Counted from the first letter of the stretch, positions 10,525-23,372 are shown. The stretch: 64,000 nucleotides of DNA from Diploptera punctata (GCA_030220185.1 JASPKZ010009901.1:1-64000); one strand, 5' to 3'. The notes: generated from the sequence alone by a model not told the origin. Translations and numbers: made by a program.

Positions 10525-10890
10525 TTGCTTTAAATAACTATGCTTCGGGGCGCCCTGGGAAGATATCTTGACAACAAACAATCATTATAAGGACTTTTCT
10601 CTGAAGTAGCATCTAAGCACAAAAATATTTAGGCCTAAATCTTTGCAAAAAATAAACTGCCGTGCAAACTTGAATAAAATCTACCAATCTACAAATATTT
10701 TAAAATCAAAATTGGAAAATCAATTACAAAATTCATATAGGCCCTACATATATTAGATCAAATTTTAATTGTATAAATCTGTTAATTAACATTCATGATT
10801 TACACATACTTTTTAATATGCTTCACAAATTTAAAAAGGAATGGAGCCAGTTTAATATTTCATTACACAAGTCAACATGATTTTTGTCTC
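10525..10890. other. Spacer without recognised features
   Basis: AT-rich; TAGGCCTA at 10630-10637. Confidence 0.45.
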
Positions 10891-10899
10891 ATGAGTACC

Positions 10900-11692
10900 C
10901 GCCATAGCCTGTCCCAAGCCAGGTTGAAAAAGTGTGAGGGGGAGGAGTAACACCTCGTAAAAAAACCTTGGTTCAGCTTGCCCAGCTGATGTTTAGTACC
11001 TTGTGAGGGCCCTTTATCAGGGTTACGGTGAAGACCTCAACGGCAGATACAGCGAAGAAGGAGTCCTTCGGTACGGTGTACCTGACGGAAGAGGCAACTC
11101 TACATCTACTGCCTTGTAGATTGACAAACGGGCGGATGGGGTTCGTTAGTCCTGCAAGACAACCATCTAGGAGAGACAACTCTGAAATAAAACGGGGCAG
11201 GCTGAGCTCTGGAGCTGGGTGGAGGCAACCGGCCTAGGGAGGAAACCCCGAATAATAAACCCGCCATGAAAACGGGCTAACAACCCACTTCAAGGTGTAT
11301 CTTATACATTGCTCGCAGTCCCAAGGATCAAGCCTCGGAAAAAAGAACACAAAATACGACAAACGCTAGGAAAAGAACTATTCAGGGGAAAACATTATTT
11401 GATAAAATGCACAACACAGAAATTAGGGACAAATTACATATTCAAGACATAACCAACTTTATTATAGATAGACGGAAATATTGGAAGGGTCATATGGAAA
11501 GAATGGAAGAAAACCGGCTTGCAAAAAGAGCTAAAGAAGATAGACCAATGGACGGGAGAAGAACAAGAGGAAGACCAGCCAAGAGATGGATAGACAGTGA
11601 ATGCACATCCAGTACGTTTTCCTCCGAGGAGTGATTTTGGAAATAAACAGGATGAAAATCCTACAAATTAAGTTTAAGAAGAAGAAGAAGAA
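10900..11692 (+). mobile_element. Internally deleted LINE with GC-rich 5' leader
   Basis: 10900-11290 is GC-richer than its surroundings and looks like a LINE 5' leader (no clear protein). From about 11330 a LINE C-terminal coding end follows: the frame 11407-11634 reads YWKGHMERMEENRLAKRAKE and GRRTRGRPAKRW. It ends in GAA repeats at 11677-11693. GAGTACC occurs on both sides (10893-10899, 11693-11699), possibly a 7-bp target duplication, which would mean that the deleted form itself moved. The polymerase is absent. Confidence 0.6.
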
Positions 11693-11699
11693 GAGTACC

Positions 11700-13515
11700 A
11701 ATAGTTGTACTTAATGCAGTTTCTTATCGTGTTTTCTAATATGTATTCGCAATTTCTCCATCACCCACAGTTTTTTTTTATTTCAATTTCAATTAATGGA
11801 TTTAAATAATTATTTTTTAATAAACGTTTTTTGTCTATTCGTCCATTGTAAAATAAAACCAAATTGAGCTAACTCAAATGGTTTCAGCTATGGAAAAGAC
11901 ATATCAAGGCAAATGGAATCCTAATACGCTGGCCGATTATTGTTGAACCATCGAGAGGGATGCTCCACAGGCAAAATATAACAGAAAATCGTCATTTCTT
12001 ACTTTCTAGGTGAGTCCGAATGTTCGAATATTGTGTAGTTACGAATGTATAAAATATTAAAGTGTTTGAAATTATAAATTCCTGGCACTCGGAAACCTTG
12101 CGTGATGGAGAAAAAACAGATATCACATTTGAATTCAGGAGAAAAAAATACTATCAGAATCACGTATTTTTCTTTCTGTGACAAAAAAAAAGTATCTTTT
12201 TTATTGCTCAATGTTATGAAAAAACAACGGAATGGAAGAGAAATTTAGGTGTAATTCTTACACCAGCAACTTACGTTCTTATTGCATTTAAGCTTTTCTC
12301 GATTAAACAAATTATGATGGGTAGATCTGCACTTCATTTAAAATAAACACAAAAGAATATGAATAATAATTTTTACCACTTAAAAGACAATTGAATATAA
12401 CCTATTTCAGAATATAGCTCATCACATTTCATGTTCAATTCATTGTTATTTTTTAAACTATTCAAGCAGCACAAAATATGCAAGAGAATAAAACTGTAAC
12501 AAATCAACTAAACGAGTTAAATTCGTTATATAGTTATGCATTCATTTATTATCTTTACGTCATTACTCCTATGATGTTTTTGTGTTCATGACTCACTCTT
12601 CAATTATCATGTTTAATTGTTACATATCATTGACTTCATACTTACAAAATAGAGCTTTTCAACATATATCTGATGTCCTTTCAGTAATTACATATAAGTC
12701 TACGATGTGTGCAAGTCCATGTTTAGAATTTTGCTTACCTGAAAAGAGAGAATCATACTTTGTAATTCCTATTTAATATTAATCCATGGCATTAATTGTG
12801 AAATAGTGACAGAGAAGGTATTATATTCTTAGAATCAACATAAGTTTTTTTAAATTGAAGATATGTATATATATATACAGACATATATTAAAACAAAGTT
12901 TGTGAAAACACGATAGGCCTACTACTATTTTTCAACTCGTAATAATGAATTAATAAAAAACATCGTGGAACTCAATGTTTTATTCAGTATACAAAATATC
13001 AGGTATTTGATATTAAACTTTGTATAACCTATCAATTCAGCATGCATACTAACCGAATTTCTTTGGTTGTGTAAAAAATGTATACTTTAGTACGAAAGGA
13101 CCAAGTATGAAAAATAATTTTTAATTATTGAATATTATTAACTATTTTGGCAGATAAGTGCCCTAGAGTTAGAATCTGGTTATGTAAATTATTACAAATA
13201 GTATTGGAATTGTTTATAATATTTATTGTCTATAGGTCTATATATATTTTTTCGAAAGTATTAGGCCTATATTTGGTCTTATTGTAAAATCCGTAACGGT
13301 AATTTTCTTATATCTTTAAAGTTGCATTTTTCAATATTACGGTCTACTGATTTACACTGTATCTCAATAAAACACATTTATAGATTTAATATTTGAATCA
13401 TGAATAACTGAAGGTCTTTCGATACTCGAAAGTAACATTCAATCTTTCTGAATTTACTTTACAAATTCAGATATATCTAATCAGATTATAAATCATATCA
13501 AATTTAGCATTAAAT
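11700..13515. other. Long spacer without recognised features
   Basis: 1.8 kb with no convincing coding frame or known repeat. Short frames (12582-12776, 12211-11999) lack protein-like composition. TAGGCCTA at 12914 and 13262. Confidence 0.45.
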
Positions 13516-13519
13516 AAAC

Positions 13520-14115
13520 TTAATAGCTCACTGGTACTATGAAACCCGGAGGTTGATGGTTGCGCGGACGTTCATATCCTGGTCTAATATTTTCCAGTCA
13601 TACTCTATATAAATTACCTCCCTCAAATCATGGTTAATATTATTCTCCCACCTCATACATGCCCAACTACTGGATGTATTTCCTCTGGCTTTCCTACAAG
13701 AAATGTCGACACTCTTCATTTATTCCCTCTTCGTATCCAAAAGTAGTCTACATGACGCAACTGTTCTTATTACTTATTACATTCGGTCTCCCATAAATAG
13801 TCTATATGTAGACTAGCTCACTATTCTTGTAGTTTTTATTCGCCTGTTTTTCTGTCTTTCTTTGATCTAAAAGGTGTGCTAAGAACTTTATTTTCAAGTA
13901 ACTTACACGTAATATTTCCCTCTCTCTTAGAATAACAGCTATTTTTCGTATCGATGCAGTATAGGCTAACAGGAAAAATAACTTTTATAAATTTTTAGTT
14001 TTACATTTTTAGAGAGAAGTTGGAATTACATAAGTCCATCTAAATGCATAACATCAAGCATTTCCGGTCTTCAGCCTATGTTTAATTTCTACAGCAACTC
14101 ATTGCTGTTAGCAAT
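13520..14115 (-). mobile_element. LINE family A, heavily decayed copy
   Basis: Minus-strand similarity to the A 3' end (CCTACGGGTTTC-like block at 13535-13560, GGTGGGAGAATAA... complement at 13640-13660) continuing upstream to about 14115. Many indels. Lies head to head with the plus-strand A copy at 14127. Confidence 0.65.
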
Positions 14116-14126
14116 TAATATTATTA

Positions 14127-14571
14127 TAGGCCTATGGGTGCGAAACATGGACTCTTAATTTAAGGGAGGAAAGGAGATTACAAGTATTTGAGAATAAAGT
14201 TCTTAGGAAAATTTTTGAACCAAAGAGAGATGAACAGACAGGTGAATGGAGAAGACTACTTAACAATGAACTACATGCAAGCCAGATTTAATAAGAACAG
14301 TTAAGTCTCGTAGACTGCGATGGGCAGGGCATGTTGCACGTATGGGGAATGAAAGACTTGCATGGAGGCTTCTTGTAGGAAAGCCAGAGGGAAAACGCCC
14401 AGTTGGTAGACCAAGAATGAGGTGGGAGAATAACATTAACTATGATTTGGGGAAAGTAGATTATACAGGGAGTGATTGGAAAGCATTAGCTAAGGATAGG
14501 GATGTATGGAGAGCTTATGCCCGCGCGGGCATGGACCTACGGGTTGGATAGTGCCAGTAAATAAGTAGGCC

Positions 14572-14603
<32 letters not shown>

Positions 14604-14620
14604 CAAGTAAGTAAGGTATT
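14127..14620 (+). mobile_element. LINE family A, 3' end with GTAA tail
   Basis: Begins at the GGGTGCGAAACATGGAC (CETWTL) block and runs to the stop and a (GTAA)n tail at 14572-14616. The frame 14342-14551 gives GNERLAWRLLVGKPEGKRPV, GRPRMRWENNINYDL and DLRVG. 5' truncated. Confidence 0.85.
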
Positions 14621-14879
14621 CGTATTGTCACTTCTTCAATATTTCTCACGTTTTTCGAGTGTCGGTTTCCATTTAAAAATGTATTTCTGTATTCGACCAT
14701 CATTTAGTTTTAATCGGCATAATCTTATGAATTATAAATATAAATATGCATAATTTCAGCATATCAACTACTATAAAATATATCATAACATTAGATTGAG
14801 AAAGTGTTACAATACATTTTCGAATAGCAGCAAGGAAGATTTAAGTGAGAATAAACAGTATTCTCTCTTGAAGATCAGA

Positions 14880-15195
14880 TGGGGTCTTGGGACAGGTGCA
14901 AACACATATCTAAAGAAAGTTTAGCCATGCAGGAAAAATCAAGAAACTGCACCTTTTGAATTGCGAGACCAAGGAAAAAGAAGCATGTGCTTAGAAGCAT
15001 GTGTTGATTGTTCGAAATCCACAGACGGGCCGCTGATCTTGAAAGAAAACTGCCTCGAGACATCTAGGGTCGCGAACAAAGCATATCAGAGGGAGAACCT
15101 CGAGCAACACATCAGGCACTTGCACTTTTCTAGAAGTCTCTGTTTCCTACATCTGTGCGAACGACAGGTTAAAAATACAGATAATTGAATAAACA
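14880..15195. other. Unassigned GC-richer block ending in AATAAA
   Basis: Higher G+C than its surroundings, with an open + frame 14961-15188 (non-ATG-dependent, Cys-containing, no family recognised) followed by AATAAA at 15188. Could be a processed pseudogene end, a non-coding RNA or chance. I do not assign a function. Confidence 0.25.
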
Positions 15196-15299
15196 ATTTT
15201 CTATGAAATTGACACTTTTTTTATTTATGTCTATTTCTTCTGCAATGCTACACAAATACTTACTTAGTATATCATAACAATGACATAAATCCTACAAGT

Positions 15300-15300
15300 A

Positions 15301-15341
<41 letters not shown>
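15300..15341. repeat. (AAT)n microsatellite
   Basis: About 14 AAT units. Confidence 0.9.
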
Positions 15342-15342
<1 letters not shown>

Positions 15343-15394
15343 CATATTAATCATCGACATATTTTAATAAAGGTAATGAATGGCGTTCTTCTCT

Positions 15395-15800
15395 ATTTTC
15401 AGGCCCCTGTTAATTTCTTAATTGCCCTACATCTGCAATTTCTTCAAAAACATTCTTCCTTGGTCTTCCACTGAATTCTTTTCCCAAAATATTCTTCTTC
15501 TTCTTCGCTTCACGGGCTAGGCAAATTCCCTGTTTTGCCTCACAGTTGCTCTATCCATCTTTTCACTGGCCTTCCTACATTCCTTGAACCTCTTGGCTTG
15601 TAATTAAATGCTGCTTTTGGTAATCTTGTAACATTCATTCGTTCTACATGCCTAAACCACTTATTTATATAGGCCTATTCCTTGATTATATCATTCTGTG
15701 GATATATATTTAACTCTGTTCTTATATCTTCATTCCTTATCCGATCCAATCTTGTGCAGCCTTTTGTTCTTCTAAGGAAATTAATTTCCCAAAACATTAC
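15395..15800 (-). pseudogene. LINE family B C-terminal remnant
   Basis: Minus strand reads INFLRRTKGCTRLDRIRNED, then KWFRHVERMNVTRLPKAAFN and PRGSRNVGRPVKRW, with stops between: the C-terminal domain of a non-LTR retrotransposon. A TTC (GAA) repeat at 15491-15502 is near its 3' end. Confidence 0.75.
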
Positions 15801-15804
15801 CTTA

Positions 15805-16465
15805 AAATAGTTCAAAATAAATTACTGTGAATAAATATGTGGCAAAAAAAAAGACACCTTTCTAACATTAATTTTAAATATTAATAGCCTATCTTCTTCT
15901 ATTTCATCTAGTAGGCTACTTTGTTTATTTCCTTGTCTGTACTATCTGACGTGTAATATGTAAGATCGAAAAATATTTAAAAAATAAGAAACAAAAGTAG
16001 GCTATGTTTTCATGTGAAAAACTTCACAATCCTTCGAAATTCGTTAAAACTATAAAAATGAACAATCTAATTTCGATCATGTATGTGAACAAAAGAAAGT
16101 TATCTCTCTGGGTTAAAGTTCTAGTGATTGTGACCTTCAAGCATATAAATAGGCTACGAATTAATATGACGTTACGGATGAAGTCCCATTTGCCTAGGGG
16201 AGGCCGTGATGACTCAGTGCGTGATCATGATCAACCCAAATTTATACACCGCCCCTTATAATTTCTGCTTACAATTACTCGATAGAAAATAAAACACAAC
16301 ATGAGTTCTCATACAGGTAATTTTTACATCGTGTGAACATAAGACAAGGAAACGTTCTAAAACTAACCTATTTGCTAAAAGACTTAGGTCTACCTTTAAA
16401 CAATTAACAGACACAAGTTTAAAATCTATCGATTGTTAATATTAGAGTATTCCGATAATGTCCTT
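15805..16465. other. Spacer without recognised features
   Basis: A + frame at 16004-16261 has no recognisable domain or codon-use signal; I do not call it a gene. Confidence 0.4.
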
Positions 16466-16469
16466 GGCT

Positions 16470-16905
16470 GTTAACTTTGAAAAATAAAGGAAGGAAAGAC
16501 ACTATAATGAAATTATACAAGACAATGACAGTGCCTATTATTACTTATGGATCCGAAACATGGACAGTGACAACACAACAATCTGCCAGAATACAAGCTG
16601 CTGAAATGAAATTCCTCAGACCAATAGCAGGATATCAAAGAAGAGACAAAAAAACATAACACAGAAATAAGACATCAACTAAAAGTAGAGGAATTAAACA
16701 CAACAATAGTGGATACAGAACAAACTGGAAAGAACACTTGTCAAGGATGATTGAGAATAGAATACTAAAAACAGCATACAGCTATTCACCACGAGGAAGA
16801 AGAAGTTTGGAAAGACCAAATAAAAGAAGGAAACAGCAGCAATTTGGAGCCGGAACAGGCTAGTAAATAAGCCTAAACCCTGATGAACAAGAAGAAGAAG
16901 AAGAA
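16470..16905 (+). pseudogene. LINE family B C-terminal remnant
   Basis: Frame 16477-16659 reads MKLYKTMTVPIITYGSETWT and AEMKFLRPIAGYQRRDKKT; downstream frames are broken. Ends in GAA repeats at 16890-16905, the tail type of family B. Confidence 0.8.
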
Positions 16906-16909
16906 GTCC

Positions 16910-18405
16910 TTGGCTGTTGTATAGCATGTCTTTAAGTCGGTGGTCGCCATTTTCAATACTATTTTGATTTGTAGCAACTTACAAAAATATATTTCATGTT
17001 TAATGTTAAAAAATATTGAAGCTTTAAATAGATTTTCCCCACCACGAGTCTATTAACACAAAATATTAAGGATAAGACTTCGGTCAGAGTCGATGGATTT
17101 TCAAGGACGTGAAAATTTTAAACACGGGTTCCTTAAGAATTAAGTAAAGAATGGGTTCCGTGGTATAGGTGTAAATAACTTAAAAGAATCTCAAGTCTGA
17201 AATAGGAGATCCCTGATATATTCCAATTCAAATTCTGCCCCCCCTTAAAAATAAAACTTTATGAATGCAGTTCAAGCTTATGGATCCACAATAAATTTTA
17301 TAAACTAATACACTATACCAAGGAATAAACATTCCCTTTAACTTAAAATTATATTCTTACTATTTTGCATCTGTATTTAGTTTATTTTTATCTTTATTAT
17401 AATTAATAATTTCTACTTACTTAAGAGGATTATATTCGTTTGAGTTTTCTTTTTTTAGTTGTAGGCCTATTAGTTTAAGGGTCCGTCCACACCCATATTT
17501 CAAATTACGACTTTACTGAGCTGAGTGTTAAAGAATAAATAAAATACTGATTAACTGAAGATCTCTCACTATGGGCATTGAATTCAATTAAGAAAAACTA
17601 AACAATTTGTGCAAGATCTAAGCCGTATTTTTGCTATAGGCTAATCCTATTATTGGATGAAGTAAATAATTGCATTAGCTAAAAAGCATTTAATGAAAAG
17701 AGAAATTAATGTGTAAATGACAACTTAATTGCAGATAAGAACAAACACTTTATAAAATCTAATATATGCTTTAGCCAGGGTAATTAAAATATTTTTAAAA
17801 AATCCTGGCAATTTTTTCGACGCGATAATTAGCAGAAAATTCCTAAGAATTCAGTGCATACATTTTGGAAAAAAATCGATGCGGCGCTTAATTCATGAAG
17901 GTGACAACAATGGTTCTTTTTTTTTGTTATAAAAATAATTTCCATAAACAAAAAATAACAGATTAATGCGCTCTAAAAGATGAATAAAATTAGCCCTGAA
18001 TAGATGACATCGTTCCGCATCGTTCTGCCAAAGTATTATAAATGACGCGAAAGTTAATTTTTTTCACGATTGCATTGCTAAGCTTGTAATTGTTTTAGAG
18101 AGATTTTAGGTGCTAAGTTGTAGCTTTTTATGACGCTTATCTATCATGAACATTTTGTGCAAAAATACGTTATATGCCGATATAACATTCTGCACAATTC
18201 GCTAAAATATAAAAAACAGGTGTCTCAGTAATATGCCATCCATGTAGGCCTAATGTATTATTAAAACTTCCGAAATTTAAATCAATCATAAAATCTTTTG
18301 AATGTGATTTAAATAGGATATAGACCTATAATTATATATTTATATATTTTTTTAATTACAATATTACAAATATTATTATACAAAAATTTTTATTTTATGT
18401 TTTCA
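16910..18405. other. Long spacer without recognised features
   Basis: 1.5 kb with no gene or repeat recognised. 17800-18220 is somewhat less repetitive and more even in composition than its surroundings. Confidence 0.45.
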
Positions 18406-18435
18406 TGATTATTATTATTATTATTATTATTACTA

Positions 18436-19068
18436 TGTGGCTGAATTCAAATACCTAGGAACAATAATCACAAATAGGAATGAGACGCACAAAGAAATTA
18501 AACATAGGCTCAATTCTGGAAATGCATGCTATTATGCATTGCAGAGACTTTTGATGTCCCAACTCCTTTCAAAAAACGTTAAGCTGAAACTATATAAAAC
18601 TATTATTCTACCAGTTATATTATATGGGTGCGAAACATGGACTCTTACTTTAAGGGAGGAAAGGAGATTACGAGTATTTGAGAATAAAGTTCTTAGGAAA
18701 ATTTTTGGACCAAAGAGAGATGAACAGACAGGTGAATGGAGAAGACTACATAACAATGAACTACATGGTCTTTATAGGAAGCCAGATATAATAAGAACAG
18801 TTAAGTCTCGTAGATTGCGATGGGCAGGACATGTTGCACGTATGGGAAATGAAAGACGTGCATGGAAGCTTATTGTAGGAAAGCCAGAGGGAAAACGCTC
18901 AGTTGGTAGACCAAGAATGAGGTGGGAGAACAACATTAACTATGATTTAAGGGAAGTAGATTATACAGGGAATGATTGGAAAACATTAGCTCAGGATAGG
19001 GATGTATGGAGAGCTTATGTTAGCGCGGCCATGAACCTACGGGTTCGATAGTGCCAGTGAGTAAGTAA
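18436..19068 (+). mobile_element. LINE family A, best-preserved C-terminal frame
   Basis: An uninterrupted 204-codon frame (18437-19051) holds EFKYLGTIITNRN, LYKTIILPVILYGCETWTL, RRLRVFENKVLRKIFGPKRD, RRLRWAGHVARMGNERRAW and GRPRMRWENNINYDLREVDY, then a stop and the tail GTGCCAGTGAGTAAGTAAGT. This is the region after the polymerase domain in an RTE-like LINE; nuclease and polymerase are lost. It starts directly after an (ATT)n run at 18408-18433, so the 5' truncation is at a microsatellite. Open only over this stretch, not a functional gene. Confidence 0.9.
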
Positions 19069-19069
19069 G

Positions 19070-19512
19070 TATTATATTATTCTTAATTAAAAATAATATT
19101 TCCGTGTCATGTTTAGGTTGAAGACTCTACATTTTTATGTAGTCCGTCCGAAGTCTCACAATTGTCAACTCTATCAAATAACACTTGTCTAATGACTCAG
19201 AGGAAAGCGTTGTCAACATCATTCTCTACTCTATGTTGAAATGATGAAATATGTTCTTGATGTTTTCAACACTTCAGAATATGATATAGTATGACTAAAC
19301 ATTCAAAGTGCTTGTCTCTCATTGACTCAATTGCTCTCGTCACTTACAAAATAATGTGCCCGCCACAGAAGTAATTTCATTCTCATCCACTACATAGCAG
19401 CCGTACCACATAAGACAAACGGAAATTAATGACCTATACATATTCACAGGAAATCGTATGAGTCAAAATTTACACTGTTCCAAGAAATTATAGACTGATT
19501 TATGAAATATAT
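19070..19512. other. Spacer without recognised features
   Basis: No coding frame or repeat recognised. Confidence 0.4.
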
Positions 19513-19516
19513 AATG

Positions 19517-19560
<44 letters not shown>
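19513..19560. repeat. (AAT)n microsatellite
   Basis: About 15 AAT/ATA units directly at the 3' end of LINE J. Confidence 0.9.
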
Positions 19561-19786
19561 TTTACTTATTTATATACAGAATTTTAATGTTTACACATAT
19601 TTCTGTGCCTAAAGTTTTATTTTTCTTCTCCACTCGTCTCTCTCCATCCAATCCATGTCCTCCAGTCCTCTTGCTCTCATGCCTGTTCTTATTTCCTGCA
19701 TCCACGAGTTTCGAGGTCTTCTTCTCCTCCTTCTTCCAGGTGGACACCATTCCAATGTTTTCCTGGATAATCTATCTTCTTGCATT
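19561..19786 (-). mobile_element. LINE family J, C-terminal end, copy 1
   Basis: Minus-strand frame reads RLSRKTLEWCPPGRRRRRRP, NSWMQEIRTGMRARG, DMDWMERDEWRRKIKL, the final segment of a LINE protein, followed by a 3' UTR. A near-identical copy in the same orientation is at 49383-49627, and its plus-strand 3' end is at 35485-35600. Confidence 0.8.
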
Positions 19787-20265
19787 AGTAATAATAATAA
19801 CAATAATAATAATAATAACAATAATGCTTTATTTTAGCAGGCAGAGTTAAGGCCTTCTCTTTCACTCAACCAGTGAATAGTAGAATTATACAAAAATTAC
19901 ATATATCTTACAATTTTAAGATATTATTAAAATACAGACTAAACAAAATACAATGATGATGTGATCTAATACTACCTAATACTAACAAATACATAGAATA
20001 TAATAAAATTAAAATTATATAAAATAAAGTAAGTAGCTTCCTAGATGATTATTAATGGAATGCTCTACATACGTAGTTGTTATGCAGTTAATGTTTTCAT
20101 TGTGTCGAACTTAAGATATCAGTTAATTTGGATTTAAATAATGATAGCGATTGACAGTCCCTGTCTACAATTGAAATGTTTCATGTACAAAGGGCCTCAC
20201 TTCATTTTTTGATTGAAATGAGTTCTTAAGTTAGCTTGCTGCGCACTCCTATACCCATTTTTTTA
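19787..20265 (-). mobile_element. LINE family L, 3' end
   Basis: ATT-repeat tail at 19787-19826 (as AAT on +), then the complement of the L 3' UTR (TTAAGGCCTTCTCTTTCACT at 19848) and about 400 bp of L sequence also seen at 33345-33500 on the other strand. Confidence 0.75.
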
Positions 20266-20335
20266 AATCATCATCATCATCATCATCATCATGAACAAAT
20301 TCGTTTTAGGCCATGTGGCCTGTACGGTATTTTTT
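20266..20335 (-). repeat. (ATC)n and LINE 3' terminus
   Basis: Nine ATC units followed by GAACAAATTCGTTTTAGGCC. The same junction recurs at 31036-31095, and a related one at 25322-25380, so it is a LINE 3' terminus with ATG/ATC tail. Confidence 0.6.
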
Positions 20336-20494
20336 TAAATACTTCTTATAAATGTATCTTATAGGCCTAACAATGAATTTGTATTGAAACCATTCTTTTT
20401 GTGAAAACAATACATGAATGCAGACAACGCTACGCAAAATTTCAATTTCATAAAAACAAATTGAAGTAATATTAATAAACAGGATTTTCGTGGT

Positions 20495-21258
20495 GACTAT
20501 TTAACTCATGCCCCAAATGGGGGTCAATGATTTACAACCAATCAGTCTTTTTTCACCTCGATTTTATCAATTTAATTTTATCACCTTAAAATCAAACTCC
20601 TCCATTTTAACGTTCTGAATAGGTCAGGCCATTATTTTGCAGTGACTCATTCTCTAAGAAATACGTTGAAAATAACAATTTATATATTAAGATGTAAGAA
20701 TTCTAGAATGCATGTGGCTACAAGATTGTATATATAGTGCACTAATGTTACCAGATAGTGCTTGCGGGATATAATATAAAAACATTTGTAGCAATTGATT
20801 ATACCACAAAAAAATAAACCACTCTTTGCACTTTCTTAAACTATTATTTCTCAGATAATAACGTTCCAAAAAATATTATTGACATATTTACATCATAGGA
20901 TATCAGAAATTAATTAATATACTGTTTGATGTGTTTCATTTTTTCTCCACTAGGGTGCATTCTTACAATATTGCGATCCTATGGCAATAAATAATATGAC
21001 CTGGTTGCAGTGATAAACAAGTGAAACATAAACGTTTCTCATTTGTTTCCAAAAATCGCCGTTTAAATTAAATATATAAATATTTTAAAATAATTATATT
21101 TAAATAATGATTTGTAAGTTAACAGCTTAATTTTATTCGTTAATAGTATTAACAAATGCTACTCTTGATTTCTAAATTCTCTAGGTAAATTCACTCCTCA
21201 CTTCGTGAGTCGTGAATTTATCGGTAATTTGGAAATCACTCGCGGCATTATTTATGAT
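20495..21258 (-). mobile_element. B-MITE copy 2
   Basis: Starts GACTATTTAACTCATGCC at 20495 and ends with the palindrome (21150-21250, tip CTCACTTCGTGAG) and CATTATTTATGATAA. Body homologous to the other four copies. Confidence 0.8.
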
Positions 21259-21736
21259 AAAACTGTATTACACATAGTCAATTAAACCCCAAATCACCAA
21301 ATTAAAAGGTTAACAGAGTCAACGTGTATTAATAACAACACTATAATTTTCAAGACTAATTATTGACTAAAGGAAAACGGGCTAAAATGTGTAAACAAAA
21401 TCCAGTTAAATTTCCAACTACGTCACATGACGTGATTGAAAATTTTAAATTACATGTTGAAATCATCAATCTAATGCTCTTCTCTTTTAACTTAAAAGAA
21501 GGTGCTGACTGGAATAGGGTCCCTGTCATTATTCGTAATTTTTTCTTAGTTTTTATAAATTTCTAAACCCAAGGATTTTAAAATTAATGACCGATATAGC
21601 CAATTTGAGATTACTTTTATCAATAACATGACCATAATTAAAAATATTTTGAGCAGCTCCAGATTTGTCAATTCTATTCAAGATTTTTAAAATAGAGAAG
21701 AACTAACAAATATAACACAATTAAGTAGGGAAATTA

Positions 21737-22106
21737 GCTCTAGAAATGGATTATTTACGCAGAAGTGCCAGAAAGTCTAAATTAGAACATGTCACAAATA
21801 AGGAAATTAGAAACATAACTTAATGGAAGCAGAAGGAAGCATAATTGAAAGAATTGAGGAGAAGGAATTAAAGTGGTTAGGATATGTTTTAAGAATGGAA
21901 GACGAGCGATGGCCGAAGCAACTATATGAAAGGCATCCGAACAGAAAGAAGAAAAGAGGGAGACCAAAGTTAACATGGAAGGAAAACATGAAGACAGCAA
22001 TGCAAGCAAGAGGGCTAAGCATCGAAGATGCCCAAGATCGTAGGCTTTGGAGGTTGGCACGGGAAGACGGCAACAGCTGTAAAAACCCGAAGATAGAGAG
22101 AGAGAG
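21737..22106 (+). mobile_element. LINE family K, 5'-truncated, with target duplication
   Basis: Encodes the C-terminus: LRRSARKSKLEHVTNKEIRN, then RIEEKELKWLGYVLRMEDER, RKKKRGRPKLTWKENMKTAM and LSIEDAQDRRLWRLA; two frameshifts. Ends AACCCGAAGATAGAGAG. Flanked by an exact 13-bp duplication AGTAGGGAAATTA at 21724-21736 and 22107-22119. A longer copy is at 60534-62275. Confidence 0.9.
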
Positions 22107-22249
22107 AGTAGGGAAATTAATAAAAGTGATAATAAGTGGGTATCATTAACAAACACAGGCATAGAAACACAAAAACTAGCAAAAATCCTCAAAAACATGA
22201 TAAAAACAAAAAATTGCCATTTTTTCACTACACGCAAAATACTACAACA

Positions 22250-22555
22250 TACGTTGTTCTCTCTGACATCTGCAGCTTGTCGTCTGGGTCCATAAGAAGG
22301 GCTCAATGTGACGACCACCTAAATCAACACAGATATGGTACCTCCGTATAATATTCTAGTACACGCGATCAGACAATCCTTGGTCCTGCAACATCCGTCA
22401 CAGCCATAACCCGTGAGAGTAGATCTTCCTCGGATGCCACAGGAGTTTCGTAAATCAGAGATTTCATGTGACTGCAGAGATGCAGAGAAGTCTAGCGGGG
22501 TAGAGTTGGGAGAACGTGCAGGGTTTTTGATGCAAAAAATGCGGGAGAGTTGAGC
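22250..22555 (-). pseudogene. Tc1/mariner-superfamily transposase C-terminal remnant
   Basis: Minus strand, in shifting frames, reads SPNSTPLDF, then an EDLLS-type and VAGPRIV-type stretch (22440-22370), then VDLGGRHIEPFL-like sequence (22335-22290). SPxxTPxDFFLWG followed by these blocks is the end of a transposase often seen in insect genomes. Several frameshifts; catalytic centre not present apart from the SPN/TPLD block. Confidence 0.55.
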
Positions 22556-22697
22556 GTGTGTTATGTTTTTTTTTATGAGCATCTAGAGGAAAAATGGTGC
22601 GTTTCTGGACACAAGTCCTATTTAAACATAATCGTCTTGGCCTCCACTAACGTTCTCAAAGTCTGTAATTGGAATTTACTTACAGTCTGTGTTTGTT

Positions 22698-22703
<6 letters not shown>

Positions 22704-22750
<47 letters not shown>
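22704..22750. repeat. (TA)n microsatellite
   Basis: About 23 TA units. After it (22751-22860) lies a short + frame of unknown kin. Confidence 0.9.
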
Positions 22751-22752
<2 letters not shown>

Positions 22753-23139
22753 AGGTAGGAGCAGAAATAATGACCTCTACTTAGATGGACATACACCTTT
22801 TAATGGGCCTCCTAGATATGACAAAAACAGAATTAGGAAATCCACATGTCTAGACCCATACTGAAGTTTATATTGAACCACAGTCTGCTATTAAAAAATT
22901 AAAAAGATAATTTATGGCCTCATGAAATTAGTCTATTTCTTTATCACGGGTTAAGTAACAATAAAATTACCATTAAAAGAGTTTATATTTTATTTGTTTT
23001 ATTCTATGACTCCAGTTTGTCATTTCGACATAGCCTATCTGGTATCTCCTGACATTGGCGTATTGTAACTCACATCTGAGGTTTTGTGGGGCCTGGGATG
23101 CAGGGTTAGGCTGCGCCAGAAGAGGTTTTAATTCTAAAC

Positions 23140-23372
23140 TAAGGCCGGTATTCAAGAACTAAGCTTTCCGCGAAGAGCGACTCTTAGCCCGTCTCTCCGT
23201 GATTAATTGCGTGGACCATGCAGAATCTACACTAACTGACTCGCTCTATTCAACATCATGTGCTAACAACATATTTTAAAAAGTCCGGGAACAATTGAAA
23301 GATGAGAGTCTCCGCTTACGGAAGACGGAGATTGCATGGCCTAGAGAGCTTGATTCTTGAATACCGGCCTTA
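23140..23372. mobile_element. Small TIR element (MITE), TA-flanked
   Basis: Perfect 19-bp inverted ends TAAGGCCGGTATTCAAGAA and its complement at 23354-23372 enclose about 195 bp of non-coding DNA. If TA is the duplicated target, the ends begin AGGCCGG, fitting the Tc1/mariner superfamily. No coding capacity. Confidence 0.85.

Noticed and set aside
14575..14616. Short regularly spaced repeats (possible CRISPR-like array)
   Set aside because: Simple GTAA microsatellite forming the LINE A tail; no spacers.
21782..22318. 178-codon minus frame
   Set aside because: Antisense to the LINE K remnant; the hydrophobic composition comes from reading the lysine-rich LINE coding strand backwards.
22751..22860. 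Short + frame after the TA repeat with protein-like composition (NNDLYLDGHTPFNGPPRY)
   Set aside because: About 35 codons, no kin recognised and no splice context; too little to call.
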